Source: an uncultured Gammaproteobacteria bacterium | Lineage (GTDB): Bacteria; Pseudomonadota; Gammaproteobacteria; Pseudomonadales; Azotimanducaceae | NCBI GenBank assembly: GCA_913050215.1 | Contig: CAJXBG010000026.1 | Location: 1-39,247 of the forward strand | Direction of reading: 5' to 3' | Length of the DNA stretch: 39,247 nucleotides | Part shown: positions 8,627 to 17,281 of the stretch, one piece after another | Layout: each line of letters opens with the position of its first letter | Numbering within the stretch: the stretch's first letter is position 1 | Made by a program: the position numbers and the translations under genes | Notes under the pieces: generated by a model | The model's database searches: none | What the model was told of the DNA's origin: nothing | The model's input: only the letters and a program-made list of their open reading frames with translations

Positions 8627-10180
8627 TAAAAGTGCAAGCTGTTTTTCTAGATCAGCCAATAGCATGTTTTCGTCTACAGTGTCAGTCGTATGACCGTAGA
8701 CAATACGATCTGGCCTGATCAGTGCACAGCGGCTTGTTCTAAAGACGTTGTCAAAGTGGCCTCGCTGTTCATTCAGTTTTTCAATATTTAGGCGCTTGAT
8801 ATTGAGTCGTGAGACGATCTCTACTGAGTGGTCATTCAGTGACAAATCACCGCGGTATACCAGCGCAAAGCCTGAGCCCAGTAGCGCGTCTAATTTGCAA
8901 ATTTGACCCTCTCTGGTAGTCACAATCGGCTGACTAAATAAGTATCCCGTTGAGCCCTTGTCGCTGATTTGATCTCGTTGCAGAACCCCTGCCCTGATAG
9001 GCGGTGATTCACGACCTTGACCGTAGCCAGACGACTTCAATGATGCTGGTGTCTTTGGTGGCGCTTTGCCCTGACGTTGTGCGAGTTCAATGGCTGCCTG
9101 GTGTTCCATCAAGTGACCAATAGCGACGGCCCATTCGACCAGGTCGGTCGCATGGGCCGTTCGTTCTGTTTCATAAGAATCGAGTAGTTTGTCCTCCGCA
9201 ACACCCTGACAGACAAGTGCCAGTTTCCAGGCAAAATTGATGACATCCCGCATACCTGCGTTCATTCCTTGGCCAAGGAATGGCGGTGTTTGATGCGCGG
9301 CATCTCCAGCCAGAAACACATTGCCTGCGCGCCACTTGCCCGCCGTAGCCGCGTGGAACTGATACACGGCGGCGCGTCTAATTTCATAGGTGCCGCGGGG
9401 CGTCCAAGGGTCAATTAATGTCTTGATCCGCTCCGGATCAAGCATTTCTTCTCTTGTTTCATGAGGTAGCAACTTGAACTCCCAGCGTCGATATGGGTCC
9501 TTGGTCGCGACATAGGTGGAAATTCTGTCAGGGTCGCAAACCTGAACTGTATCGTTAGTAAGTGTATGTCCAGGAAACGTAGTGACATCCACGACGAGCC
9601 ACTCATGATCGTAGCCGAGGTCATGCCACTCAATACCGAGCGCCTTGCGGGTGGGTGAGGCAGCACCGTCACAGGCAAGGAGATAGCGGGCGCGGACCCT
9701 AAAATGGTCTTCTTGGGGCTGCTGCATATTTTTCACCAGAATATCAACGGCTGTCGTGCCATCCTGAAATGAGCATGCTTCCATCCCAATGAATGCCGTT
9801 ACATTCGGGTGTTCCTCTGCGTTTTTTCGGAGATAGCTTTCCAGTTCAGGTTGGTCAAACATGTTGTTTGGCTGCCAACCGTTAGAGCCAAAATCCTTGA
9901 AGTTTGTGCCAAACATCCACTCTCTTTTCGAGTTGGCGAACCCGCCTCTGTCTCCAGGTCTAACCGTCTGTAACAACGCATCGACCTCATCCGCACGTCC
10001 TATCGATTGAAAAGCTCGAACGATTTCGCCGTCCAGATTGACCGCTCGTGGTAGTTTGTAGACCTCCATGTCCCTTTCTATAACCACTACATTGAGCCCA
10101 GCCTCGGCAAATAGAATGGCTGCTGTAGCGCCCACCGGCCCAAGCCCTATTATCGCGACATCATACTGGGGATTTGTCAT
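8615..10180 (-). CDS. FAD-dependent aromatic-ring monooxygenase, MhpA-like
   Basis: A 521-residue class A flavoprotein hydroxylase. With the ATG at 10180 as residue 1, the dinucleotide motif GLGPVG is at 12-17, the ACDGAASPTR (DG) motif near 168-177 and the GDAAHQTPP FAD-ribityl motif at about 292-300, followed by GQGMNAGMRDV. The C-terminal thioredoxin-like region is present. The whole resembles 3-(3-hydroxyphenyl)propionate hydroxylase (MhpA) and related phenol hydroxylases, which add a hydroxyl group to an aromatic ring using NAD(P)H and oxygen. The frame is open to a TTG at 10222, but the ATG at 10180 has GGAG 7-10 bases upstream and matches the family start. It is divergent from an FAH-family hydrolase, with an inverted-repeat site between them. 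Confidence 0.88.
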   Translation of the reverse strand: MTNPQYDVAIIGLGPVGATAAILFAEAGLNVVVIERDMEVYKLPRAVNLDGEIVRAFQSIGRADEVDALLQTVRPGDRGGFANSKREWMFGTNFKDFGSNGWQPNNMFDQPELESYLRKNAEEHPNVTAFIGMEACSFQDGTTAVDILVKNMQQPQEDHFRVRARYLLACDGAASPTRKALGIEWHDLGYDHEWLVVDVTTFPGHTLTNDTVQVCDPDRISTYVATKDPYRRWEFKLLPHETREEMLDPERIKTLIDPWTPRGTYEIRRAAVYQFHAATAGKWRAGNVFLAGDAAHQTPPFLGQGMNAGMRDVINFAWKLALVCQGVAEDKLLDSYETERTAHATDLVEWAVAIGHLMEHQAAIELAQRQGKAPPKTPASLKSSGYGQGRESPPIRAGVLQRDQISDKGSTGYLFSQPIVTTREGQICKLDALLGSGFALVYRGDLSLNDHSVEIVSRLNIKRLNIEKLNEQRGHFDNVFRTSRCALIRPDRIVYGHTTDTVDENMLLADLEKQLALLPLT

Positions 10181-10199
10181 GTCAGGCTCCGGCGTTCGT

Positions 10200-10247
10200 T
10201 GATTTAAAGATAGTTGTAACAAAAGCTAACGTAATTTTGTTAAATCA
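10200..10247. promoter_or_regulatory. Nested inverted repeats, candidate operator between divergent genes
   Basis: TAACAAAA (10217-10224) and TTTTGTTA (10235-10242) form a perfect 8-bp inverted repeat. TGATTTAA (10200-10207) and TTAAATCA (10240-10247) form a second perfect 8-bp pair overlapping it. The block is AT-rich and lies between the divergent monooxygenase (start 10180) and FAH-family gene (start 10360). A -10-like TAAAAT follows at 10265-10270. This is typical of a regulator-binding site controlling both directions, but no regulator gene is visible nearby. Confidence 0.5.
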
Positions 10248-10359
10248 GTCCACCTATTTTTTGGTAAAATTAAGGCTGTCCGTTGAGTTGGCGTATGAGT
10301 ATTATTCAAGGCATCGATAGCAGAATCGCGCATCAAATAGCCACTCAGGAGAAGCTCGA

Positions 10360-11229
10360 ATGAAGATAGCGACATATACCAGGTTCGGAGAATCTGCCCG
10401 GAGGTTGGGCATGGTTCGAGATGATCAGATCATAGATCTGGAGGACAACGGCATTGACGGCAATATGATGTCAGTGATCACCGGTGGCGTTGATACCGCT
10501 GCCATTGATGCTGCAACAGTGGGAAAGCCGGGTGTTGACCTTTCTTCTGTGCGGTTGCATGCGCCTGTGCCTCTGCCGGGTAAAATTCTCGCCATCGGTC
10601 TGAATTATGGTGACCACATTGCTGAGACCGGTAGCGAACCGCCGAAATTTCAGATGTGGTTTAACAAACAACATAACTGTGCCGCGGGCCCTTACGATGA
10701 TATTAATCTGCCGATGGTATCGAATAAGCTCGACTATGAAGCTGAGCTTTGCTTGGTCATAGGCAGAAAGTGCAAACACGTACCTCGCGAGCGCGCCCAT
10801 GAGGTTATTGCCGGATATTTTTGTGGCAACGATGTCAGTGTGCGGGATTGGCAGATTAGAGTACCGACATTCCAGATCGGTAAGTCATTCGATACCCACG
10901 GACCCATGGGGCCTTATCTTGTCACGCCAGATGAGGTTGATGACCCGCATAATCTAGCAATACGGTGCACGGTCAATGGTGAAGAGCGACAAAATTCAAA
11001 TACTAAGCACCTGATCTTTGATTGCTATGATGCTATCGCGCATCTCACCCAGTCATTTACGCTCGACGTTGGTGATGTCTTGTTTATGGGAACTCCCAGT
11101 GGCGTTGGCGTAGCAATGAAACCGCCCTCATTTATGAAAGCGGGTGATAAGGTCAGGGTCGAGATTGAAAAGCTGGGTTACATTGAAAATACGGTTGTCG
11201 CAGAAGATACGCAGACAGTGATCGAGTAA
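10360..11229 (+). CDS. Fumarylacetoacetate hydrolase (FAH) family protein
   Basis: A 289-residue protein with a short N-terminal domain (about 1-70) and the FAH catalytic fold. Visible landmarks are KILAIGLNYGDHI at 75-87, the metal ligands E127 and E129 in DYEAEL, D158 in GNDVSVRDWQ, KSFDTHGPMGPYL at 175-187 and GTPSGVGVAM near 247. These belong to Mg-dependent enzymes that hydrolyse fumarylpyruvate, acylpyruvates or 2-oxo-3-enoate diacids, or decarboxylate/hydrate related compounds. An AGGAGAAG ribosome site precedes the ATG. The next gene is a GST of maleylpyruvate/maleylacetoacetate isomerase type, so a gentisate- or homogentisate-like lower pathway is the best guess. Confidence 0.9.
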   Translation: MKIATYTRFGESARRLGMVRDDQIIDLEDNGIDGNMMSVITGGVDTAAIDAATVGKPGVDLSSVRLHAPVPLPGKILAIGLNYGDHIAETGSEPPKFQMWFNKQHNCAAGPYDDINLPMVSNKLDYEAELCLVIGRKCKHVPRERAHEVIAGYFCGNDVSVRDWQIRVPTFQIGKSFDTHGPMGPYLVTPDEVDDPHNLAIRCTVNGEERQNSNTKHLIFDCYDAIAHLTQSFTLDVGDVLFMGTPSGVGVAMKPPSFMKAGDKVRVEIEKLGYIENTVVAEDTQTVIE

Positions 11230-11287
11230 TCGATGGCGGAATAGGCGATGACCGAATAAGACATGCACATAGAAGAGGAAACCTAGA

Positions 11288-11902
11288 ATGAAGCTTTACC
11301 ACTGTCCGGATGCCCGGTCACTTCGACCATTATGGGCGCTAGAGGAAATGAAACTTGAGTACGACTTGATCAATATGCCTTTTCCTCCCAGGGCGTCATA
11401 TCCGGGATATCTGGACCTGAACCCGATGGGCACAGTGCCAACGTTTATTGACGGAGACACAACAATCACCGAGTCGTCGGGAATTTGCCACTACCTTGCG
11501 GAAAAATATGGTCCCACTGAGCTTGGCGTTTCGGTTGACGACCCGGCTTATGGTGAGTACCTGAACTGGATGTATCGAAGTGATGCGACATTAACCTTCC
11601 CTCAGACGCTGGTGCTCCGTTACACGGTACTCGAGCCTGAAGAACGCCGAGTTCCTCAGGTTGTTGAGGATTATTCAATTTGGTATCTCTCGAGGTTGAA
11701 AGCTGTGGAAGCAGCGCTTGAAGATCGTGAGTTTTTGGTCGCTGACAGGTTTACGATGGCGGATATTGCTGTAGGCTATGCACTTTTCCTTGGTACTACG
11801 CTAGGGTTGGATGCGCGTTATAAACCGAATTGCGTGAGGTATCTCGATAGCTTGATGCAGCGCGAGGCGTTCAAGCGAGCGCGGGAAAAACAGAGTGATT
11901 GA
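11288..11902 (+). CDS. Glutathione S-transferase, possible maleylpyruvate/maleylacetoacetate isomerase type
   Basis: A 204-residue GST. The thioredoxin-like domain begins MKLYHCPDARSLRPLWALEE, with a serine in the SxR-type active-site position near 11, then GTVPTFIDGD and TITESSGICHYLAEKYG (the ESS glutathione-contact motif at about 62-64). The C-terminal helical domain carries FTMADIAVGYAL, the usual N-capping motif. It follows the FAH-family gene by 58 bases on the same strand with a GAGGAAA ribosome site, so the two are probably co-transcribed. In aromatic degradation, a GST paired with an FAH-family hydrolase commonly isomerises the ring-opened maleyl compound; that role is inferred from context. 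Confidence 0.87.
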   Translation: MKLYHCPDARSLRPLWALEEMKLEYDLINMPFPPRASYPGYLDLNPMGTVPTFIDGDTTITESSGICHYLAEKYGPTELGVSVDDPAYGEYLNWMYRSDATLTFPQTLVLRYTVLEPEERRVPQVVEDYSIWYLSRLKAVEAALEDREFLVADRFTMADIAVGYALFLGTTLGLDARYKPNCVRYLDSLMQREAFKRAREKQSD

Positions 11903-11925
11903 TAAGCTTTGTCCATAAGCAATGA

Positions 11926-11974
11926 TTGGTTTCCCGGCGCATAACCAGCAGAGAATCTGCGCCGCAGGAACCAA
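11926..11974. terminator. Long imperfect hairpin between convergent genes
   Basis: TTGGTTTCC (11926-11934) pairs with GGAACCAA (11967-11974) with one bulged base, and GGCGCA (11936-11941) pairs with TGCGCC (11958-11963). Together they make a stem of about 14 bp with a 16-base loop. It lies in the 80-base gap between the plus-strand GST and the minus-strand TauD-like gene. There is no T-run on either side, so factor-independent termination is uncertain; it may still stabilise or stop both transcripts. Confidence 0.5.
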
Positions 11975-11982
11975 ACGATGGG

Positions 11983-12816
11983 CTAGCCGGATATCGTCGT
12001 TCTGTGGAGCAGACGATCATGCCCCTCATAGCCACCGGTAGCACGGTGGAGTACGGAACGATTGTCCCACATAACCAACATGTTCTTCTGCCATTTGTGC
12101 TTGTAGATTGTTTTTTCGTGCCCCTGGTATTGATAGATTTCACGTAGTAATCCTACCGCTTCTTCCTGTTCTAACCCCTCTATGCCAACGATATAGCCAA
12201 GGCAGCTGAATAAACCCTCTTCTCCAGTTTCAGGGTGCTTCCGGATAATAGGGTGTAAATGGGTTTCTCTGGCCTCATCTGACGGTAGTATGTTCATACT
12301 TCTGTCACTGGTTTTATCTTCCTCACCATAAAAACCATCCGGGGCATAGGCGCCTGCAGCAGAATGAATAGCCTGTTTTCCTTCCAGTTTTGCCCGCAAG
12401 TCAGCGGGTAGAAGTTTAAGCGCGATGTGTTGATCTGCAAACCAGGTATCTCCACCAATGGGTGGAATAGTGATGCCGAACAGACAAGTGCCTGACGGCG
12501 GGGTCGACTGGAAGCTCCAGTCGGAATGCCAGGTTTCTGCGAACAGTGGTGCTGTTTCGTTAGCATCTCGACAAACAGCAATGACATGCTCTCGACCCTC
12601 AATAGGCGCAATAAACGGATCATCGCCAAACTGGCCAAAACACAAAGAGAAACGTTCAAGGTCATCGTCGGTCATCGGTTGCTCTGGAAATGCGAGTACG
12701 TGATGAGTTAGCCAGGCAGACCTGATCGCTGATGCCTCGTCTTTTGAAAGTGGTTGAGTGAGATCGACGCCTGTGACCGTGGCTCCGCAAGCCTGACCTG
12801 ATGGCTCTACATTCAT
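11983..12816 (-). CDS. TauD/TfdA family Fe(II)/2-oxoglutarate-dependent dioxygenase
   Basis: A 277-residue dioxygenase. The iron ligands are H97-S-D99 (in ETWHSDWSF) and H257 (in VLHRATGGY); Arg268 and Arg272 are placed to bind the 2-oxoglutarate carboxylate. These positions are almost identical to those of E. coli TauD. Such enzymes hydroxylate taurine, 2,4-D, alkyl sulfates and other substrates, often releasing a leaving group. Nothing nearby (no sulfonate transporter) identifies the substrate. AAGGGAA lies just upstream of the ATG. It is divergent from the epoxide-hydrolase-like gene. Confidence 0.92.
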   Translation of the reverse strand: MNVEPSGQACGATVTGVDLTQPLSKDEASAIRSAWLTHHVLAFPEQPMTDDDLERFSLCFGQFGDDPFIAPIEGREHVIAVCRDANETAPLFAETWHSDWSFQSTPPSGTCLFGITIPPIGGDTWFADQHIALKLLPADLRAKLEGKQAIHSAAGAYAPDGFYGEEDKTSDRSMNILPSDEARETHLHPIIRKHPETGEEGLFSCLGYIVGIEGLEQEEAVGLLREIYQYQGHEKTIYKHKWQKNMLVMWDNRSVLHRATGGYEGHDRLLHRTTISG

Positions 12817-12953
12817 GTGTTTTCCCTTAAAATTAGTCTCTGCTGAAATACTACCTTAAGCCATGCTATTCATGAAGGCGCGAGTATAAACGTCTCGCAT
12901 AAACAATCCGCTGGCGTTAGAGTATTCGCTTTCCATAAATACGATAAAAATAT

Positions 12954-13958
12954 ATGCGTCAGAACAGCCCAGGAGGCCGTGCCCTTCAAGTCCAAAATGG
13001 TGATGTTAGCATCCACGTCAATATTTACGGTGATGCTGTGAAAGGAGAGGTTAGTCACTACCCAGTTATTCTTTGTGTTCACGGTTGGCCAGAGCACTCG
13101 CACTCATGGCGACACCAGGTCAAATTCTTTGTAAACCACGGATATACCGTGGCGACGATGGATGTTCGGGGTTATGGAAACAGCTCAAAGCCGGACCATG
13201 TTGACGGTTATACGCTGGAGAGTCTCGCGCTTGACGTCGCATGCGTCGCTGCTGCCGTGAGTGATCAACCGGTTGTCTTATTTGGTCACGATTGGGGGGC
13301 ACCGATCTGCTATGCCACAACGTTGCGTTATCCCGAGCTGATTTGCGGCGTGGCAGGGCTAAGTGTACCTTTTACACCTTATGGTGATGTGGCGGTGCTT
13401 GATGTGCTTAGCGCTATCTACGCTGAGCAGTTTTTTTACATTCTATATTTTCAAAAAGTCGGGCTGGTTGAATCAGAAGTTGAGGCCGATATGTTCACTG
13501 CGTTGCGAAAAATCTATTTCGCACTTTCAGGCGATGCGCCGCATAACGATTGGCTCAAGAAAAAGCCGGCGAATGCAGGTTTGTTAGACAATATGACCCT
13601 GCCGGACAAGTTTCCTGATTGGATGTCTGAAGAGGACTTCAACATCTATGTTGAAGCTTTTACTCAGGGAGGCTTTACGGGACCAGTTTCCCGTTACCGC
13701 GCAATGAGTCTGGACGAAAATCTGAATACCCCCTACCGGGGTAAGACAATTGCGCAACCTGCTTGTTTTATTGCTGGTACAAAAGATGCCGTGAGAAATT
13801 ACGTACCCGGCGTTGACGGATATGGTGACCCGGGTGTGGGCTTTGAGGATTTTCGAGGCGCTACGCTGATTGAGGGAAAAGGACATTGGATTCAGCAGGA
13901 GGCACCCGCCGCAACGAATGCAGCGCTCAAATCATTTATGGACTCGTTAGCTTCTTGA
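12954..13958 (+). CDS. Alpha/beta hydrolase, epoxide hydrolase-like
   Basis: A 334-residue alpha/beta hydrolase. The oxyanion motif HGWP is at 43-46, the nucleophile elbow G111-H-D113-W-G has an aspartate, and the catalytic histidine is H311 in GKGHWIQQE. An Asp nucleophile with a GGFTGPVSRYRAM cap segment, whose tyrosine resembles the substrate-activating Tyr of soluble epoxide hydrolases, points to an epoxide hydrolase rather than an esterase; haloalkane dehalogenase is the main alternative. The ATG at 12954 has no clear ribosome site. A better AGGAG lies inside the gene, but the GTG after it is out of frame, so the start is uncertain. Confidence 0.88.
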   Translation: MRQNSPGGRALQVQNGDVSIHVNIYGDAVKGEVSHYPVILCVHGWPEHSHSWRHQVKFFVNHGYTVATMDVRGYGNSSKPDHVDGYTLESLALDVACVAAAVSDQPVVLFGHDWGAPICYATTLRYPELICGVAGLSVPFTPYGDVAVLDVLSAIYAEQFFYILYFQKVGLVESEVEADMFTALRKIYFALSGDAPHNDWLKKKPANAGLLDNMTLPDKFPDWMSEEDFNIYVEAFTQGGFTGPVSRYRAMSLDENLNTPYRGKTIAQPACFIAGTKDAVRNYVPGVDGYGDPGVGFEDFRGATLIEGKGHWIQQEAPAATNAALKSFMDSLAS

Positions 13959-13989
13959 AATAAAGACTGACTTCCTAAATATGCCAGAG

Positions 13990-15786
13990 TTAGTGGTTGT
14001 CCCTCGGTATGCCTTTTGACGTGGCGATGCGTTGATATTTGTCAGCCCCGCGCACGATCATACCTTGATCGAATTGCGTGACAGTTTCTCGAAATATTTC
14101 CTGCCACGGCGTCTGACTCTCGGGAATAAGTAGGCCGCCTGCTGCTTCCAGAGCAGTTCTTCGCCGGATTAACTCCTCCTCCGAGATCAAGACATTGGCC
14201 TCACCTTTGCCAAGGTCGATGCGGACCTTATCGTTAGTTTGTAATAATGCGAGTCCCCCACCGGCAGCGGCCTCGGGTGAAGCGTTCAAAATTGATGGGG
14301 AACCGCTGGTACCCGACTGACGACCATCCCCAATACAGGGTAGTGAAGTGATACCCGCTTTGATCATCGCTGCAGGCGGCTGCATATTTACGACCTCCGC
14401 GCCTCCGGGATAGCCAATAGGTCCTGTACCGCGGATGAACAACAAGCAATGAGTGTCGATGTTCAAATCTGGATCGTCGATTCGATTGTGGTAATCCTCT
14501 GGGCCTTCAAAGACGATAGCGCGCCCTTCAAACGCATTGGGATCATCTGGCTGCGAAAGATAGCGTTTGCGAAACTCATCGGAAATAACGCTGGATTTCA
14601 TTATCGCCGAATCAAACAAGTTGCCGCGTAATACGATAAATCCGGCGTTGTTTAGCAGTGGTTTTGTATAGGGTCTGATCACTTCATGGTTGGTGCTGGC
14701 CTTGCCTGCGCAGTTGTCACCGATGTGTTTACCGTTGACGGTCATCGCGCCTGGGTGAGGTAGTTGGTTTTCTTCGATGAGCTCCTGCACGACTGCAGGG
14801 ACCCCACCGGCTCGGAAGTAGTCTTCGCCTAGGTATTCTCCCGCTGGTTGAAGATTCACCAGCAATGGTGTGGCAAGACCCGTTGTTTGCCAGTCTTGAA
14901 TATTCAGTTCAACACCAATATGCCTTGCGATTGCGTTTAGGTGTATCGGTGCGTTGGTAGAACCCCCGATAGCCGAATTAACGACGATTGCATTTTCAAA
15001 GGATTCTCGCGTGAGAATGTCAGAAGGTTTCAAATCTTCCCAGACCATATCCACGATCCGCTTCCCTGTCTCATAGGATATTTGGCCTCTTTCGCGGTAA
15101 GGCGCAGGAATTGCGGCACATCCAGGCAATGACATGCCAAGCGCTTCGGTGAGGGAGTTAAGGGTTGTTGCGGTGCCCATCGTATTACAATAACCCACAG
15201 AAGGTGCGCTTGAGGCGACCAGTTGTAGGAATTCATCGTAGTCTATCTCTTCCGCGGCAAGCATCTCTCTCGCCTTCCAAACAACTGTGCCAGACCCAGT
15301 TCGCTCACCGTGATGCCAACCATTTAACATGGGACCTACAGAAAGCGCGATAGCAGGAATGTCCACGGTCGCTGCCGCCATAAGTAGAGCCGGGGTTGTC
15401 TTGTCGCAACCGGTGGTGAGTACTACCCCGTCAATAGGGTAGCCATATAGCAGCTCAACCAGTCCAAGGTACATAAGATTCCGATCAAGATTGGCGGTGG
15501 GGCGTTTACCGGTTTCTTGGATTGGATGGGTTGGAAATTCAAAACAAATGCCACCGTTGGCATTGATACCTTCTCTGACACGTTTCGCTAATTCGATGTG
15601 ATGGCGGTTGCAGGGTGATAAATCTGATCCTGTCTGGGCAATGCCGATAATCGGTCTGCCGGACTGAAGTTCATCCAGTGTGATACCAAAATTGAGCTGT
15701 CGTTCTAGATACAGGGCAGTCATCCCCGGATTTTCCGGGTTGTTGTACCATGCCTGTGAGCGCAACTTTCTGGTTGGCTTATCCAT
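13990..15786 (-). CDS. IlvD/Edd family dehydratase, sugar-acid dehydratase-like
   Basis: A 598-residue Fe-S dehydratase. Cysteines expected to hold the cluster are C59 (GSDLSPCNR), C127 (TTGCDKTTP) and C200 (VGYCNTMGT). The active-site serine region [12 protein letters not shown] is in the C-terminal half. The GSDLSPCN and [14 protein letters not shown] forms resemble the L-arabinonate/D-xylonate-type branch more than IlvD proper, which is used for branched-chain amino acids. The enzyme would remove water from a polyhydroxy acid to give a 2-keto-3-deoxy acid. AGGAAC lies upstream of the ATG. It follows, on the same strand, a secreted NTF2-like gene and a 2TM gene with gaps of about 85-90 bases. 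Confidence 0.9.
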   Translation of the reverse strand: MDKPTRKLRSQAWYNNPENPGMTALYLERQLNFGITLDELQSGRPIIGIAQTGSDLSPCNRHHIELAKRVREGINANGGICFEFPTHPIQETGKRPTANLDRNLMYLGLVELLYGYPIDGVVLTTGCDKTTPALLMAAATVDIPAIALSVGPMLNGWHHGERTGSGTVVWKAREMLAAEEIDYDEFLQLVASSAPSVGYCNTMGTATTLNSLTEALGMSLPGCAAIPAPYRERGQISYETGKRIVDMVWEDLKPSDILTRESFENAIVVNSAIGGSTNAPIHLNAIARHIGVELNIQDWQTTGLATPLLVNLQPAGEYLGEDYFRAGGVPAVVQELIEENQLPHPGAMTVNGKHIGDNCAGKASTNHEVIRPYTKPLLNNAGFIVLRGNLFDSAIMKSSVISDEFRKRYLSQPDDPNAFEGRAIVFEGPEDYHNRIDDPDLNIDTHCLLFIRGTGPIGYPGGAEVVNMQPPAAMIKAGITSLPCIGDGRQSGTSGSPSILNASPEAAAGGGLALLQTNDKVRIDLGKGEANVLISEEELIRRRTALEAAGGLLIPESQTPWQEIFRETVTQFDQGMIVRGADKYQRIATSKGIPRDNH

Positions 15787-15876
15787 TATTGATTGTTCCT
15801 GTAAATGTCACGTACATGAATAGGTAACCCGGTTACTTTGCTATTCCACGCTAAAGCATAGTTGTCACTCACGATT

Positions 15877-16365
15877 TTAGGGTGCCAGGCTTGATCTCGC
15901 CTGCGTTCCCCAATGACCGTCTTTGTTTGTGACAATATATAGAGATTCATAGGTACCGATGATTTCGTTGCGGTTGTTAAACCGTTGAAAAACGGTTGCG
16001 ATATGCACCTTTTGGGGTGATACGAGCACAACGTCACGGGTTAACCAATGGGAATGGTCCCAGCCTGATTTTGAGAGCATCTCGAATGCATCAGTATCGG
16101 AGAAATCCGCTGCACTGTTCCACACCGTCACGGTACCACTGGCGAAACGCACGTGTGGATAGTTCAGAGAAGCTGCCCAACCCGCTGCATCTCGCTGATT
16201 GAACGCCAATAAAAACTCATCCATCGCATGCATGGCTCCCATGATGGCAAGTTCGTCTTCTGTTTTTGGTTGGGCCTGCGCCGGTGCAGCTAGGATCAGG
16301 GCGGTGGTGAACGCGAGCAAATAACGCAGTAACGCTTGCTGGCGTTGTAAGTAAGGCGTTGTCAT
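15877..16365 (-). CDS. Secreted NTF2-like (SnoaL/DUF4440-type) protein
   Basis: A 162-residue protein. The first 31 residues form a signal peptide: a basic N-terminal part, a hydrophobic core LLAFTTALILAAP and an AQA cleavage site. The mature part (helical start, then DEFLLAFNQRDAAGWAASLNYPHVRFASG) has the cone-shaped NTF2/SnoaL pattern, with later strands ending GHWGTQARSSLAP. Proteins of this fold bind small molecules or act as simple isomerases or cyclases; no catalytic set can be assigned. A CGAGG-containing ribosome site precedes the ATG. The overlapping open frame at 15786-16037 is treated as a shadow. Confidence 0.75.
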   Translation of the reverse strand: MTTPYLQRQQALLRYLLAFTTALILAAPAQAQPKTEDELAIMGAMHAMDEFLLAFNQRDAAGWAASLNYPHVRFASGTVTVWNSAADFSDTDAFEMLSKSGWDHSHWLTRDVVLVSPQKVHIATVFQRFNNRNEIIGTYESLYIVTNKDGHWGTQARSSLAP

Positions 16366-16449
16366 GGGTGCAACCTCGGGTTAGATACACCCTCAGAGTA
16401 GCAGGCATGGTATTGCGGGTGAAGTAGGGAAGAACACAGACCCGCGCTG

Positions 16450-16959
16450 TTATTGCTGTACTTGATCAAGAAACCGAAACCTGGGGCTTGTCACAAATGC
16501 TTCCAGTTCTTCAATTTCCCGGACAACTCGCCGCTTATCAACATCATCTCCGTCGTCGATATGATTGCGTAATCGAACGATATTCTCCTGTGCCGCCCTC
16601 AGATTGTCTCGTGTGTCGAGGAACTCAGGATCTATTCTTTCCCAATTTACATTGGAGAGTATTGAGACTAGTACTTCTGTGCGCTCTCTCAGGCGCTCAA
16701 GTTCATCTTGAGTGTCACGCCAACCGGTCAGTTCCTGCATTTTGCGCGCTTCCCAACCGGCGCTCGTACCAAAAACGTCGAAAGCATGCATCGCAAGGCC
16801 GATTCCCCAGCCTCCGAAGGAAAAGAGGACCCACATAAAATCCGGGGTCACAAAAAGATTTAGTGCGACAAGGAAAATGTGAACCACAATATAACTCGCC
16901 AGATGGGCGTAAAAAGCTTTCAATTCCTTGATGCGTTTCCGAGCTTGTTCCTGATCCAT
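16450..16959 (-). CDS. 2TM-domain protein with C-terminal coiled coil
   Basis: A 169-residue protein starting at the ATG at 16959 (MDQEQARKRI); the frame is open to 17028, but the upstream residues are not family-like. The start resembles the bacterial 2TM domain: basic ARKRIKELKAFYAHLASY, then membrane helix about 20-37, a short polar turn and helix about 42-60 containing GGWGIGLAMHAFDVFG. Residues 75-155 are strongly charged and heptad-like (DELERLRERTEVLVSIL and RDNLRAAQENIVRLRNHI), so a coiled coil or helical bundle is likely in the cytoplasm. In other bacteria this domain is found alone or fused to histidine kinases or LytTR proteins. The function is unknown. Confidence 0.75.
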   Translation of the reverse strand: MDQEQARKRIKELKAFYAHLASYIVVHIFLVALNLFVTPDFMWVLFSFGGWGIGLAMHAFDVFGTSAGWEARKMQELTGWRDTQDELERLRERTEVLVSILSNVNWERIDPEFLDTRDNLRAAQENIVRLRNHIDDGDDVDKRRVVREIEELEAFVTSPRFRFLDQVQQ

Positions 16960-17218
16960 GCTGGGTTCTCTCTGATAATTTAAGGCACGCTGATACTCGC
17001 AAACAGTGCAAATTGCGTGCCGCATCATAAAATACTAACAAAAACAGTGGTTTAAAAAATTTGGAATTTCACTTTTGGTCAGTTTCACGAATTTCTTGGT
17101 GTGTTTCACCATCTGCGAGCATGCCAGTATGAGTGATACCGCTAAAACGCGCTCAAGATGAGATAACGCAATGATATTTATTCAACAGCAGCTGGGTATC
17201 AATAGGCGTGAGCCGAAT

Positions 17219-17236
17219 CTTTATCTTTTCTTAATA
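17219..17236 (+). promoter_or_regulatory. Candidate PhoB box upstream of phoB
   Basis: CTTTATC (17219-17225) and CTTAATA (17230-17236) are direct repeats spaced 11 bases apart, the geometry of a PhoB box (two 7-base units with 4-base spacers). A -10-like TACCAT begins 9 bases after the box (17246-17251). The same arrangement lies upstream of pstS. This supports autoregulation of phoB. The rest of 16960-17281 shows no gene. Confidence 0.55.
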
Positions 17237-17281
17237 TGTGTTTGGTACCATATCGGTTAAATATCCCCTTAAAACATTTTT

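Noticed and set aside
15786-16037. Second minus-strand frame overlapping the NTF2-like gene and its downstream gap
   Set aside because: The NTF2-like protein already ends in a family-like way at 15877. The overlapping frame shows no motif and runs in another register, so it is a shadow.
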